A stretch of 64,000 bases of DNA from Clostridiales bacterium. Its GTDB lineage: Bacteria > Bacillota > Clostridia > Oscillospirales > Oscillospiraceae. The notes below the pieces were generated by a model, which ran no database searches, had not been told where the DNA came from, and saw nothing but the letters and a program-made list of their open reading frames with translations. A program made the position numbers and the translations under genes. Positions 32,776 to 41,681 of this stretch are shown here, piece after piece. The stretch spans positions 1,859,501 through 1,923,500 of the forward strand of contig CP107216.1 in the NCBI GenBank assembly GCA_025757645.1. Reading direction: 5' to 3'. Within the stretch, counting starts at the first letter, position 1; every line of letters starts with the position of its first letter.

Positions 32776-34017
32776 TTATTCGCGTCCGGGTGCAGATGCG
32801 CGGCGCCTGCGTGCATTTACTGCACGAAACACCGTCGACACCAGCAGGATGCCAACTGCCAGACTGCCCGCGATCCCGGCCGTCTCCAGTCCCTTTTGCA
32901 GCGCCGCCTGCACGGAGCCCGAAAGGCCGATGCTCATCGTATAATAAATACCGGCGCCAGGCAGCAGCGGAATGCTGGAGATGACCAGATAGGACGTGAC
33001 CGGGCACTTGCGCCAGCGCCCCATGCCCTCGGAATACACGGCGGCCACGACCTCGGAAAAGAAGTTGGCGCTGTAGATACTGAACCCGGCCCTGCTGCAC
33101 AGCAGGTACACGATCCATGTCAGCGCGCTGCCGAGCGCGCACAAAACGCTGCCCCAGTCGTGGACATTAAACAGGATCACAAATCCAAGGCAGGCGACAA
33201 ACGTCGCGAGACCCTGCGCCCAGAGCGGATAGGTCAGCGCTGCGGCCGCCTCCGCATGGCCGTAGATCGGCGTCGTGACGTGCCACGCCGCCGCCGTGCC
33301 AAGCGCGATGGCGAACGCCGAGAGCAGCACCTGCACGATGCGGCTGACGCCGGAGCTCGTGTCGCCGTAGATGATGTCGCGCATCGAATTTGTGATGAGC
33401 AGTCCGGGCACCAGCAGCATCAGCGCGCCGATGATGACGACCGCCACGCAGTCGAGCCAGCCGAGGCCGGCAGCGACATACGCCGGCAGCGCCATGAGAA
33501 AGGACGCCGCAATGGTGCTGAAAAACGGGTTGACCTCCAGCCGGTCCATGCAGCGCGTCACAAAGCCGATGATCAGGCCGCTCAGCCCTGCCCAGAGCCA
33601 GTCGCGCACCGTGCCGCCAAATACGCAGCAAAAGCCCGCCGCCGCCATGAAATTGCCGAGGTAATATATCCACACGGCGTAGCTGCGGACGGCGGCTGTC
33701 GTCTCTTTGAGCCAGCGCTGCGCCTCCTGCGGCTCCGGGACTTCGGCGCAGATGCGCCGGCTGAGCGCGTTGAGCTTTTCAATGCGCTCGAGGTCGTTGC
33801 CATGGTAGCCCACGCGCTTCATGATGGTCAGCGGCTTCGTATTCGGCGTCACGAAGCTCACCGCAACACAGTTCGGGATGGCAAACGCCTGTCCCTCCGT
33901 GCCATATGCCTCGATCACACGGCGCATGGTCTCCTCGACCCGGTACGTCTCCGCCCCGGCGACCGCGAGCTCGTAGCCGATCTGCACCGTCATATCCGCA
34001 AGAAGATAATAGTCCAT
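32776..34017 (-). CDS. ThrE-like threonine/serine exporter family protein
   Basis: A 413-residue protein joining both ThrE modules: an N-terminal DUF1212-type half (GYELAVAGAETYRVEETMRRVIEAYG, about 14-39, then about five helices) and a C-terminal ThrE_2-type half ending in PVTSYLVISSIPLLPGAGIYYTM. It probably exports small amino acids or related compounds across the inner membrane. I chose ATG 34017 behind GGGAAGACAGGT; the frame is open upstream into the intergenic region but lacks family content there. Confidence 0.82.
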   Translation of the reverse strand: MDYYLLADMTVQIGYELAVAGAETYRVEETMRRVIEAYGTEGQAFAIPNCVAVSFVTPNTKPLTIMKRVGYHGNDLERIEKLNALSRRICAEVPEPQEAQRWLKETTAAVRSYAVWIYYLGNFMAAAGFCCVFGGTVRDWLWAGLSGLIIGFVTRCMDRLEVNPFFSTIAASFLMALPAYVAAGLGWLDCVAVVIIGALMLLVPGLLITNSMRDIIYGDTSSGVSRIVQVLLSAFAIALGTAAAWHVTTPIYGHAEAAAALTYPLWAQGLATFVACLGFVILFNVHDWGSVLCALGSALTWIVYLLCSRAGFSIYSANFFSEVVAAVYSEGMGRWRKCPVTSYLVISSIPLLPGAGIYYTMSIGLSGSVQAALQKGLETAGIAGSLAVGILLVSTVFRAVNARRRRASAPGRE

Positions 34018-34602
34018 ACCTGTCTTCCCATAAACGAAAATTTCCCGGCCAGTGCCGGGCTTCCAGCACTGAGAGCGTAACACATTTCGCGGAGCAAATC
34101 AACGGGGATGCGGTGGTTTTTGTGCCGATATTTTTCCCCAAGAAGCAGCACTCCCTTACTGTGCCCAGATGCGGAGGCACAGCAGGATTTCTGCTCCAGA
34201 AATCCTGTGAATCTGCCCAAACGCTTCGGTCGAAAAGAAACATCTGTTAAAAAAGAAAAGGAAAGGAATCCAGAGCGATGATTCCATTGTCAAAGAAAAG
34301 ACTGTCAACAAGATAAAAACTATGCTCATAAAGACAAGGATTATGAAGCTGCAGCGTATCATAGCCTTAATGCCATGGCCGCTGCCAACGATGGTTTTTC
34401 CGGAAAGTGTACTTTCCACGGCCCGCGTCCCAGTAACCCAGACTTCATTTGATTTATCGAGTCAGAGTCGCTATCATATAGCAGATTCATGACATTGCCA
34501 TTGAAAACATGGAGCGTCAGGAAAACGGCCTGCACGGCTGATCTTCCGGATGCAAAACCCGGCAGAGCATTTGCTCTGCCGGGTTTTCCTTTTCGTATGC
34601 AG
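34018..34602. other. Intergenic region with a possible decayed gene fragment
   Basis: 585 bases of lower GC. On the plus strand a 52-codon frame without a start (about 34283-34453) encodes a hydrophilic peptide containing YAHKDKDYEAAAYHSLNA and ends at TGA; it may be a gene remnant. A minus-strand ORF at 34156-34419 is antisense to it, has hydrophobic stretches and no ribosome binding site, and I do not call it. A terminator closes the region. Confidence 0.35.
34554..34590. terminator. Bidirectional terminator after sortase
   Basis: AAAACCCGGCAGAGCA and its exact complement form a 16-bp stem flanked by A and T runs. Confidence 0.9.
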
Positions 34603-35373
34603 TTATTTGGCGTGGGCCTCCGCCACGAGCTTGCCCTGCACGAGGTAGCGTTGGTGGTTATCGCCCCGGAAGCACGTCGAGAGCGTCAGCACCCGGTCGC
34701 CCGGTTCGGGCCAGGCGTCGGTGCGGAAGTTGGCCTGCAGGCTCTTTTGCGCCTGCACGCCGTCAAAATACGCCGTGAAATCGTCCGCATCCGCAAAGTC
34801 GTGACACAGCAGCAGGTGCTCGTTCGAATGCGGATAGGCCGCGAAGATCTCATAAACGAGCATCCGGTCCGGAAGATAGATATAGATATAGCGGTGCGCC
34901 TCAAAGACCTCGGCATCCGAAAAGTCGTTGAGCTGGGCAAACATGCGTCCGTTGCGCAGGTTATGCCCGTAGAGCACGGTCATGGGATCGCTGAAGTCCT
35001 TTTGATTATAGTCCTGACTGAAGATGCTGCCGCCGCTGTAGTACGCGCCGTTTTCGCTGTGCTTGGAGTAATACTCCTGATCATCATCGCCGTCACGCTG
35101 GAGCACAGCGTAGCTGATGTCCGTATCCGGGATCGTCACCCAGGCGTAGATATCCGGGTTCATGGCCTGCAGCTCGTCGAAATCGACCGGGATCTTCACG
35201 CGTCCAAGCTGGAAGCTGCCGGTGTCGTCCGGGGCGTTGGTGCGCATCCGGTCGCCGAAGGACTGGCCCTGATAGTACTGAATGATGTACCACACGCACC
35301 ACGCGCACGCGCACAGCGCCGCGAGCGCCACAAGCACCAGCACACTGCGCACAAGGATCTTTTTCGTTTTCAT
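34603..35373 (-). CDS. srtB: Class B sortase
   Basis: A 256-residue membrane-anchored transpeptidase that attaches surface proteins to peptidoglycan. One N-terminal anchor helix (ILVRSVLVLVALAALCACAWCVWYII, about 6-31) is followed by the sortase barrel. The catalytic histidine is in TVLYGHNLRNGRMF (about 135-148), the cysteine in TLSTCFRGDNHQRYLVQ with the arginine at its HQRY end. GAGGTGAACG precedes the ATG. A gene for a small SPQTG-tailed protein lies directly upstream. The related C. difficile SrtB accepts (S/N/P)PxTG motifs, which matches. Confidence 0.92.
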   Translation of the reverse strand: MKTKKILVRSVLVLVALAALCACAWCVWYIIQYYQGQSFGDRMRTNAPDDTGSFQLGRVKIPVDFDELQAMNPDIYAWVTIPDTDISYAVLQRDGDDDQEYYSKHSENGAYYSGGSIFSQDYNQKDFSDPMTVLYGHNLRNGRMFAQLNDFSDAEVFEAHRYIYIYLPDRMLVYEIFAAYPHSNEHLLLCHDFADADDFTAYFDGVQAQKSLQANFRTDAWPEPGDRVLTLSTCFRGDNHQRYLVQGKLVAEAHAK

Positions 35374-35392
35374 CGTTCACCTCATAAAACAA

Positions 35393-35425
35393 AAGCTCCA
35401 TGAACGAATCATGGAGCTTTGTTAT
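35393..35425 (-). terminator. Terminator between the sortase substrate and sortase genes
   Basis: AAGCTCCATG pairs with CATGGAGCTT, with TTGTTTT after it on the minus strand. It may make the substrate mRNA more abundant than the sortase mRNA. Confidence 0.7.
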
Positions 35426-35440
35426 CATAGTTATGCCATC

Positions 35441-35686
35441 TTACTTGGCGCGAACCAGCTTTTTGCCGCAAAACAGCACCGCTCCGACCGCAGCAACGGC
35501 CGCCAAGATCACCCACAGGATGCTGAAGGACTCACCGGTCTGCGGAGAGGTCTTGCCGGAATCGGGATTGACATTCGGATTCGTGTTGCCCTTCTCCGGG
35601 CTGGTAACATTACTGGCAGCAAACGCCGTCGCCGACAGTGCAAACACAAGCACGAGTATCAAAAGAATGGCCACAAAACGCTTCAT
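35441..35686 (-). CDS. Minimal sortase substrate: 81-residue SPQTG-anchored surface protein
   Basis: The protein consists of a signal peptide (MKRFVAILLILVLVFALSATAFA, cleavage after AFA at about 23), a mature linker of about 25 residues rich in Asn/Pro/Ser (NVTSPEKGNTNPNVNPDSGK), and a complete sorting signal: SPQTG (about 47-51), a hydrophobic span (ILWVILAAVAAVGAVLFC) and the basic tail GKKLVRAK. No functional domain fits in between. GGAGG precedes the ATG. Sortase B is the next gene. Possible roles are a wall-exposed spacer or a decoy/occupancy substrate, both inference. Confidence 0.85.
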   Translation of the reverse strand: MKRFVAILLILVLVFALSATAFAASNVTSPEKGNTNPNVNPDSGKTSPQTGESFSILWVILAAVAAVGAVLFCGKKLVRAK

Positions 35687-35792
35687 TGTGTAACTCCTCC
35701 ATTCATAAACTTACAGCTTCTAATAGTAGCATAATTTTACACCGAAACGGTGTAAAATGCAAGGGTTATTTTCAAAAAATAACCGTTTTCAG

Positions 35793-36845
35793 TCAACCAT
35801 CCACCGGCTCGTAGAAAATATCCAGGACCATCTCCAACAGCGCATCGGGATTGACCTGATACTCTGCGTGCTTCTGCGCGCCCATAACCGATGTGCCGGG
35901 CACGTTGACGATATCGCCCGAGAAGTGCATCCCGCTCGCCTGCTGCGCCAGATAGACCATCATGGCGGTGTTGATGTTCGTCGTGATATTGCGCCGAACA
36001 TCGTTATAGAGCGCCAGCACGCTCGCCGGGTCCTCCTTGACCTGCGCGAGCATCTTGTTCACGAGCGCGAGCACGACCTGCTTCTGCCGCTGCATGCGCT
36101 GGTTGTTGCCCTCGGTCGAGTCGGCACGGTAGCGGATATAATTCTCCGTGCGCTGACCGGTGAGCGTCACGGGCTGTCCGGCGGTGAAACCGGAAAAGCT
36201 CGCATCCGGCGTAACGGTCACACCACCAACACTGTCCACAAGCTGGCGGATACCCTGCATATAGATCGATCCGTAGGCCGGGATCGGCAGGTCATAAAAC
36301 AGGCGCGAAACAGCCGCGCTCGTCAGCTCGCAGCTGCGCTCTGCCCCGTCGCCGTAGGAATAGGCCAGCGCCAGCTGCGCCGTGGCCGTGCCGACGTGTG
36401 CGCCGGTGCTGTCGAGAATGTCCAGCGTGCACATCGCATCACGCGAGATGGACACAAGCGTCAGCTCCTGGTTACGCATGTCGAGCACCGCAAGGATATT
36501 CGCATCCGACTGGTTTGCGTTTCCATAGACGCCGTCGGCATCCTGCTTGACCTCCTCGTCCACGCCCATGAGCAGGATCGTGACAATGTCGGTATTATAG
36601 CGGTAGAGCTGCCCGTTGTAGCGCACCGTGCCAGAGCCAAGCGCCTCCACATCATCGCGGGCAATGTTCACCCCGTCGTCGTTCGTCAGCGCATTGCGGC
36701 CGACCGCCGACAGGATCAGCACCGTGCCGACCAGGATCAGCGCAATGGCTAGCAGGATGCACACGATGATGACCAGCACACGCGTGCCGCTGCTCATGCG
36801 TTTTTTTGGCGGCTGCGCCGCCGGTTGTTCTCTGGCGTCTGACAC
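35793..36845 (-). CDS. LytR-CpsA-Psr (LCP) family cell-wall polymer ligase
   Basis: A 350-residue type II membrane protein that transfers lipid-linked polymers onto peptidoglycan. A cytoplasmic tail (AREQPAAQPPKKR) is followed by one helix (VLVIIVCILLAIALILVGTVLILSAVG) and the LCP domain: ILLMGVDEE, ANQSDANILAVLD, LVSISRDAMC (catalytic Arg/Asp region), the VDSVGGVTVTP segment and RYRADSTEGNNQRMQRQKQV. The start is GTG 36845 because GAGGGGGG lies upstream; the longer frame has no ribosome binding site. It lies beside the capsule locus, so it may attach the capsule polymer. Confidence 0.9.
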   Translation of the reverse strand: MSDAREQPAAQPPKKRMSSGTRVLVIIVCILLAIALILVGTVLILSAVGRNALTNDDGVNIARDDVEALGSGTVRYNGQLYRYNTDIVTILLMGVDEEVKQDADGVYGNANQSDANILAVLDMRNQELTLVSISRDAMCTLDILDSTGAHVGTATAQLALAYSYGDGAERSCELTSAAVSRLFYDLPIPAYGSIYMQGIRQLVDSVGGVTVTPDASFSGFTAGQPVTLTGQRTENYIRYRADSTEGNNQRMQRQKQVVLALVNKMLAQVKEDPASVLALYNDVRRNITTNINTAMMVYLAQQASGMHFSGDIVNVPGTSVMGAQKHAEYQVNPDALLEMVLDIFYEPVDG

Positions 36846-36883
36846 AGGCGTCCCCCCTCGTTTGCAGATTTGTTTCTGTCCGC

Positions 36884-36913
36884 ATGATACCACACCCCGG
36901 CAAATGTTGTAAA
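36884..36913 (-). promoter_or_regulatory. Probable promoter of the LCP gene
   Basis: Minus strand TTTACA (36908-36913), 18-base spacer, TATCAT (36884-36889), about 40 bases before the GTG start. Confidence 0.5.
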
Positions 36914-37002
36914 GCCGGAGAACGGGATACGCAGTTGCCTTTTCCAACCGCACTTCCCCATATACAGCTCCCTTGTTTGTATCTCCCCCTTTGGTCCTTT
37001 TG

Positions 37003-37098
37003 CTATGCCACGTCTAAAATGGCGTGCATTACTTCTTCGTCTTTCGCACCGTCATCCACTCCAAGCAAAAAGTGTATGTGATTATCTGCAAGCGCCAT
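37003..37098 (-). pseudogene. 31-codon remnant of a PHP-type CpsB phosphatase at the end of the capsule operon
   Basis: An ATG directly after the capG stop encodes 31 residues ending at TAG. The segment DNHIHFLLGVDDGAK matches the start of CpsB/CapC PHP phosphatases (D-x-H-x-H-x-L-x-G-V-D-D-G-A), including two metal-binding histidines, and then stops where the family continues for another 220 residues. No continuation is visible downstream in any frame. It is not a copy of the complete cpsB at 59969-60604, whose matching stretch reads DYHAHILPGCDHGS. It looks like the scar of an exchanged or deleted locus. Confidence 0.65.
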
Positions 37099-38244
37099 TT
37101 ATTCGTCTTTCCTCCAAACCATTTTATTGACGATGCCCGTGTAGCTCTGAATGATTCTCGCAACCTTCATGGACACGTTTTCAGCAGTGTAACCCGCTAC
37201 CGGTGTGCCAAAGCATTCCGCCCGCTGCATCCCGACAGCCATCTCCACCGCCTGCAGGAGGGAGTCTGCGTCGATTCCGGCGAGTACAAAGCAGCCCGCG
37301 TCCAGCGCCTCGGGACGCTCAGTGGAGGTGCGGATGCTGACTGCCGGGAATGGCTTACCGACAGACAGGAAGAAACTGCTTTCCTCCGGCAGCGTTCCGC
37401 TGTCGGAAACCACCGCAAAAGCGTTCATCTGGAGGCAGTTGTAATCAAGGAAGCCCAGCGGTTCGTGGGCGATCACACGGGTGTCCAGCTGGAATCCCGT
37501 CGCCTCCAGCCGCTTTCTGCTTCTGGGGTGGCAGGAGTAAAGGATTGGCATATCATACTTCTCTGCCATGGCATTGACCGCTGTGAACAACTGGACAAAA
37601 TTGCGGTCTGTATCGATATTTTCCTCCCGATGGGCCGAGAGCAGAATGTACTGCCCCTTAGTCAGTCCCAAACGCTGGTGGACATCGCTCGCTTCGATCT
37701 TGTCCAGATTGGCGTGCAGTACCTCGGCCATGGGGCTGCCGGTCACAAAGGTGCGCTCCTTCGGCAGGCCGCACTCCATCAGATACCGGCGTGCGTGTTC
37801 TGAATAGCAGAGATTTACATCGCTGATAATATCCACAATGCGTCGGTTCGTCTCCTCCGGCAGGCGCTCGTCCTTGCAGCGGTTACCCGCCTCCATATGG
37901 AAAATCGGAATGTGCAGCCGTTTGGCGCCGATCACAGAAAGGCAGGAGTTGGTGTCGCCCAGGACCAGCACCGCATCCGGCCTGACCCGCACCATCAGCT
38001 TGTAGGACTTCTCGATGATATTCCCAATCGTGGCTCCGAGGTCATCGCCTACAGCATCCAGATAATAGTCCGGTGCCCGAAGGCCAAGATCGTCAAAAAA
38101 CACCTGATTGAGGGTGTAGTCGTAGTTCTGACCAGTGTGGACTAGAATCTGCTCAAAGTACCGGTCGCAGCACTTTATCGTGGCGGACAGCCGGATGATT
38201 TCCGGCCGCGTACCGATAATCGTCATCAGCTTCAGCTTTCCCAT
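37099..38244 (-). CDS. capG: Non-hydrolysing UDP-sugar 2-epimerase CapG/FnlC (UDP-N-acetyl-L-fucosamine synthesis)
   Basis: A 381-residue WecB-fold epimerase. TIIGTRPEIIRLSATIK opens the domain; VHTGQNYDYTLNQVFFDDL, LVLGDTNSCLS, FHMEAGNRCKDERLPEETNRRIVD, SAHREENID and SDSGTLPEESSFF are the family active-site blocks. The MEAGNR variant (MEAGLR in WecB) and position after capE-capF identify the CapG/FnlC step giving UDP-L-FucNAc. GGAGGTG sits in the end of capF, two bases away, so the pair is coupled. It is the last intact gene of the capsule operon. Confidence 0.92.
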   Translation of the reverse strand: MGKLKLMTIIGTRPEIIRLSATIKCCDRYFEQILVHTGQNYDYTLNQVFFDDLGLRAPDYYLDAVGDDLGATIGNIIEKSYKLMVRVRPDAVLVLGDTNSCLSVIGAKRLHIPIFHMEAGNRCKDERLPEETNRRIVDIISDVNLCYSEHARRYLMECGLPKERTFVTGSPMAEVLHANLDKIEASDVHQRLGLTKGQYILLSAHREENIDTDRNFVQLFTAVNAMAEKYDMPILYSCHPRSRKRLEATGFQLDTRVIAHEPLGFLDYNCLQMNAFAVVSDSGTLPEESSFFLSVGKPFPAVSIRTSTERPEALDAGCFVLAGIDADSLLQAVEMAVGMQRAECFGTPVAGYTAENVSMKVARIIQSYTGIVNKMVWRKDE

Positions 38245-38246
38245 TG

Positions 38247-39413
38247 CTACACCTCCTCAAAGTAGGTATCCGGATGGCTGGGGTCAAACTGCTCGTTGGC
38301 CCACATGACTGTCACCAGATTTTCCGTTTCGCTCAGATTGATAATATTGTGGGTATAGCCCGGCAACATATGAACAGCCTGGATCCGGTCGCCGCTGACC
38401 TCAAATTCGATCTTTTCATCGGAGCCGATTTGACGTTCCTGAATCAGCCCGTGTCCGGCCACGACGATAAAGAATTCCCACTTGCTGTTGTGCCAGTGCT
38501 GTCCCTTGGTGACGCCCGGTCTTATGATGTTGACGGAGACCTGTCCGCAGGAGGCGGTCTTCAGAAGTTCCGTGAAGCTGCCTCGCTCATCCACATTCAT
38601 CTTTAGCGGGAACGCAATTTTTTCCGGCGGCAGATAGGACAGATAGGTACTATAGAGCTTCTTTGCAAAGCTGCCATCCGGGATCTCTGGCAGCAAAAGC
38701 GTCTGCGGCTGCTCCCGGAACGTTCGGAGTAGACGGACGATCTCGCCCAGCGTCACAGGATGACTGACCGGAACGCTGCAATACGCCCCATCTGTCCGGT
38801 TGGGATGCCCCTCCATGGCGTTCAGAATCTCGTTGATCAGGTCGTCAATGTAGACCAGTTCCAATTCGACTGCCGGGTCTGAAACGGTGATCGGCAGATC
38901 CCGCGCGATATGATGGCAGAAGGTTGCCACCACCGAATTGTAGTTGGGGCGGCACCACTTGCCAAACAGGTTCGGCAGACGATAGATCATCCCGTTTGCA
39001 CCGGTTTCTCTGCCGTAAGCGAGGAGCAGCTCCTCCGCCGCTTTTTTGGACTGCCCATAGGGACTTTCGGCATATCGTCCGGTCAGGCTGGCCTGAATGG
39101 AGGAAGACAGCAGCACTGGGCAGCGGTTGCCGCTTTCCCGAAGCATCTCCAACAGGGTACGGGTGAAGTCCGTGTTTCCGGCTGCAAATTCTCCCGGATC
39201 CTGGGGCCGGTTCACGCCAGCCAGGTGAACCACGAAATCCGCCTTTTGGCAGTAGCCCACCAGGGTTTCAGCCGAAGTATCCCGCGTACACAAGAGAATT
39301 TCCTCGATTTGCAGTGCGGGCCGAGTCCTGTCTCTGTGATCCTTGATGGCGGAAAGGCGCTGCGTCAGATTTTTCCCAACAAATCCGTTTGCGCCGGTGA
39401 TCAGTACATTCAT
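38247..39413 (-). CDS. capF: CapF/FnlB: NAD-dependent 4-reductase/epimerase with C-terminal cupin
   Basis: A 388-residue bifunctional enzyme that reduces the 4-keto intermediate on the way to UDP-L-FucNAc. The SDR half starts with VLITGANGFVGKNL and has DFVVHLAGVNRP and YGQSKKAAEE (the Tyr-x3-Lys pair). The cupin half begins near 275 and shows the metal-binding WHNSKWEFFIVVAGHG and GYTHNIINL. This two-domain form is specific to CapF. The start ATG 39413 shares one base with the capE stop (TGATG), with GGAGG nine bases upstream. Confidence 0.94.
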   Translation of the reverse strand: MNVLITGANGFVGKNLTQRLSAIKDHRDRTRPALQIEEILLCTRDTSAETLVGYCQKADFVVHLAGVNRPQDPGEFAAGNTDFTRTLLEMLRESGNRCPVLLSSSIQASLTGRYAESPYGQSKKAAEELLLAYGRETGANGMIYRLPNLFGKWCRPNYNSVVATFCHHIARDLPITVSDPAVELELVYIDDLINEILNAMEGHPNRTDGAYCSVPVSHPVTLGEIVRLLRTFREQPQTLLLPEIPDGSFAKKLYSTYLSYLPPEKIAFPLKMNVDERGSFTELLKTASCGQVSVNIIRPGVTKGQHWHNSKWEFFIVVAGHGLIQERQIGSDEKIEFEVSGDRIQAVHMLPGYTHNIINLSETENLVTVMWANEQFDPSHPDTYFEEV

Positions 39414-40441
39414 CAGCAAGTTCCTCCGAACAGCTTCAGCTTCAGCAAAAGCTGTTTCATTTCCTCCACATTCAGCCGGTGTGTATTGTGTGAGGTATAT
39501 TGCTCGATCTTGCCGAATTCCGGGTTGCCTTTACTGAAATAGTTGTCATAGTTCAGATCCCGGTTGTCCGCCGGAATGCGGAAGAAGCCGGGCAGCTCTT
39601 CCGCCCGCATCATTTCCTCTGCAGTGACCAGCACCTCAAAGAGCTTTTCGCCATGCCGCGTTCCGATGATCGTCGTGCCAAGGTTGGAGTGCTTCAGCTC
39701 CAGCACAGCCTGTGCCAGCGTCTCGATGGTCGCAGCAGGGGCCTTCTGCACGAACAGGTCGCCCTGTTCGCCATGCTCAAAGGCATAAAGCACAAGGTCT
39801 ACGGCATCGCTGAGCGTCATCATAAAACGGGTCATATTGGGATTCGTGATCGTCAGGGGCTTCCCCTCGTCGATCTGGTCGCAGAACAGCGGGATGACCG
39901 AGCCGCGGGAAGCCATGACGTTGCCGTATCGGGTCAGGCACAGAACCGGATCTCCGGGCAGCATCTGCCGGGAGCGGGCGATCACATTCTTCTCCATGAC
40001 GGCCTTCGTCATGCCCATAGCATTGATGGGATAAGCCGCCTTGTCCGTAGACAGGAAGATTGCCTTCTTCACATGGTTTTCCACACAGGCAGAGATCACA
40101 TTGTCAGAACCGGCCACGTTGGTTTTGACCGCTTCCATGGGGTAAAACTCGCAGGAGGGTACCTGCTTGAGGGCGGCTGCGTGGAATACATAATCCACCC
40201 CGCGGAACGCCGGGTCGATGGAACGGTAGTCCCGCACATCACCTATGTAGAATTTGATCTTTTCCGCATACTGCGGATACAGCTCCTGATAGGTATGCCG
40301 CATATCATCCTGCTTCTTCTCATCCCGTGAGAGAATGCGGATCTCTGCAATGTCGGTGGTCAGGAAGCGGCGCAGCACAGCGTTGCCAAAGGAGCCTGTC
40401 CCACCGGTAATGAGCAGTATTTTATCTTTGAATTGAGACAT
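39413..40441 (-). CDS. capE: CapE/FnlA: UDP-N-acetylglucosamine 4,6-dehydratase/5-epimerase
   Basis: At 342 residues it has the length of CapE. It starts UDP-L-FucNAc synthesis from UDP-GlcNAc. ILLITGGTGSFGNAVLRRFL is the NAD-binding start, SRDEKKQDDMRH is the family's nucleotide-specificity block, YVFHAAALKQVPSCEFYPMEA the dehydratase core, and the short-chain catalytic segment reads IFLSTDKAAYPINAMGMTKAVME (with Met in place of Tyr at the usual Y-x3-K site, as in CapE). C-terminal KGNPEFGKIEQYTSHNTHRL is conserved in CapE. ATG 40441 is the best-supported start. Confidence 0.94.
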   Translation of the reverse strand: MSQFKDKILLITGGTGSFGNAVLRRFLTTDIAEIRILSRDEKKQDDMRHTYQELYPQYAEKIKFYIGDVRDYRSIDPAFRGVDYVFHAAALKQVPSCEFYPMEAVKTNVAGSDNVISACVENHVKKAIFLSTDKAAYPINAMGMTKAVMEKNVIARSRQMLPGDPVLCLTRYGNVMASRGSVIPLFCDQIDEGKPLTITNPNMTRFMMTLSDAVDLVLYAFEHGEQGDLFVQKAPAATIETLAQAVLELKHSNLGTTIIGTRHGEKLFEVLVTAEEMMRAEELPGFFRIPADNRDLNYDNYFSKGNPEFGKIEQYTSHNTHRLNVEEMKQLLLKLKLFGGTC

Positions 40442-40445
40442 GTCT

Positions 40446-41681
40446 TTAGAATCCCCTTTCCGATTCAGCGGTATCTTCCTTGCCGAATGAGCACTCCACT
40501 CCTTTGATGCCACCCAATAGCATTAGAATAGCAAAGAAAAAATACGGATTTGCATCAACAACAGGCTCAGGCATACAGATCAGCAATGCACCTAAACCTA
40601 AACTTGCAATTTGATTTGATAGCAAATTGTGGTTTGTTTTTTTCATACGCACAGCGGCACCATATGCAGACCGTATGCTCGTTATCGTAAATATTACAGC
40701 GATTACAAAGGGAATCAGTCCAACCTTATTTAAAATATCAAGCCATAGATTGTGTACCCACTCTCCGTGATATGCGAATTCACTCTTCTGGCCTCCAAAG
40801 GGATAACGAAGCCAATCCCCCGAAAACAAATATGAGGTCCATGTTTTAAACCTCGAAGATTTGTCATCGTATAGCAGTCGCCGTACAATTTTCAAAGACA
40901 GCAATTCATCTTGAATTCCGAAAGCATTCAGGAACACAATTGCAAATATCGCAACAAAAAAGAGCGCGGCAAGCCCAATGAGCAAAGCTTTTCTGCTGAT
41001 TCGCACAGATGAGTCATGAAGCCAACGAAGTAGGTTAAAAGCAACAAGAATTAAAACAATGAATATCATCGTTCGATAGGCAAAGAACGATGCTTCAAAC
41101 GTACTCATCAATAGAACCGCCAGCGCTATAAGCTTTTTTCGAACCCCGCAATGGGAGAACAGGATTGAAGTTGAAAGAGCAACCGCAAATGTGAACATAA
41201 ACCCCGTAGAGATAACTGAAACCATGTCACCACGCCAAAAATCGACGGACACTCTTTGATAAGCATATTGCGCATAGTAGTCTGATTTAAGATATGCGAG
41301 CAGATTCAAAACGCCGTGCAGAAAGAAACCAAATGTTAGCGTATTCGTCATTTCTTGAAACGAACGGTCGCTATTATCAGATAAAACAAACCACTTTCCG
41401 AACAAGTAGGCTGCCCAAGGTCCCCAAAGATATATGATTAGACTTTTTACCGCAAATCCAAAGTTAAAAGTATAAATAACAAAATAGGATGTCGAAAAAA
41501 GCAAGAGAATAACATCATGCTTTTCAATGACAATGGTTTTCGATTTCCATATAAAAAAGTAAAGAGTCAATGCGAAGAAAATTTGACCAGGAAGATTGAA
41601 GGCACCGACCGAAAAGAGGAACAGCCCCACAATAGTTATTGTATTAGCGGCATTTGTTCTTTTGCCGAAAAGAACACTCAT
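40446..41681 (-). CDS. wzy: O-antigen/capsule polymerase-like membrane protein (Wzy)
   Basis: A 411-residue protein with about eleven hydrophobic segments and low GC. A large hydrophilic loop around residues 250-325 (SSRFKTWTSYLFSGDWLRYPFGGQ, HGEWVHNLWLDILNKVGLIPF) has the form of the Wzy/WaaL loop that binds lipid-linked repeat units. There are no strong sequence motifs in this family, so the call rests on topology and on its place between wzx and capE. ATG 41681 lies nine bases after AAGGAG and overlaps the wzx stop by ATGA; TTG 41687 is less likely. Confidence 0.8.
   Translation of the reverse strand: MSVLFGKRTNAANTITIVGLFLFSVGAFNLPGQIFFALTLYFFIWKSKTIVIEKHDVILLLFSTSYFVIYTFNFGFAVKSLIIYLWGPWAAYLFGKWFVLSDNSDRSFQEMTNTLTFGFFLHGVLNLLAYLKSDYYAQYAYQRVSVDFWRGDMVSVISTGFMFTFAVALSTSILFSHCGVRKKLIALAVLLMSTFEASFFAYRTMIFIVLILVAFNLLRWLHDSSVRISRKALLIGLAALFFVAIFAIVFLNAFGIQDELLSLKIVRRLLYDDKSSRFKTWTSYLFSGDWLRYPFGGQKSEFAYHGEWVHNLWLDILNKVGLIPFVIAVIFTITSIRSAYGAAVRMKKTNHNLLSNQIASLGLGALLICMPEPVVDANPYFFFAILMLLGGIKGVECSFGKEDTAESERGF

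Noticed and set aside
34156..34419. 87-codon minus-strand ORF with hydrophobic stretches
   Set aside because: No ribosome binding site or family resemblance, and it overlaps a plus-strand coding-like fragment.
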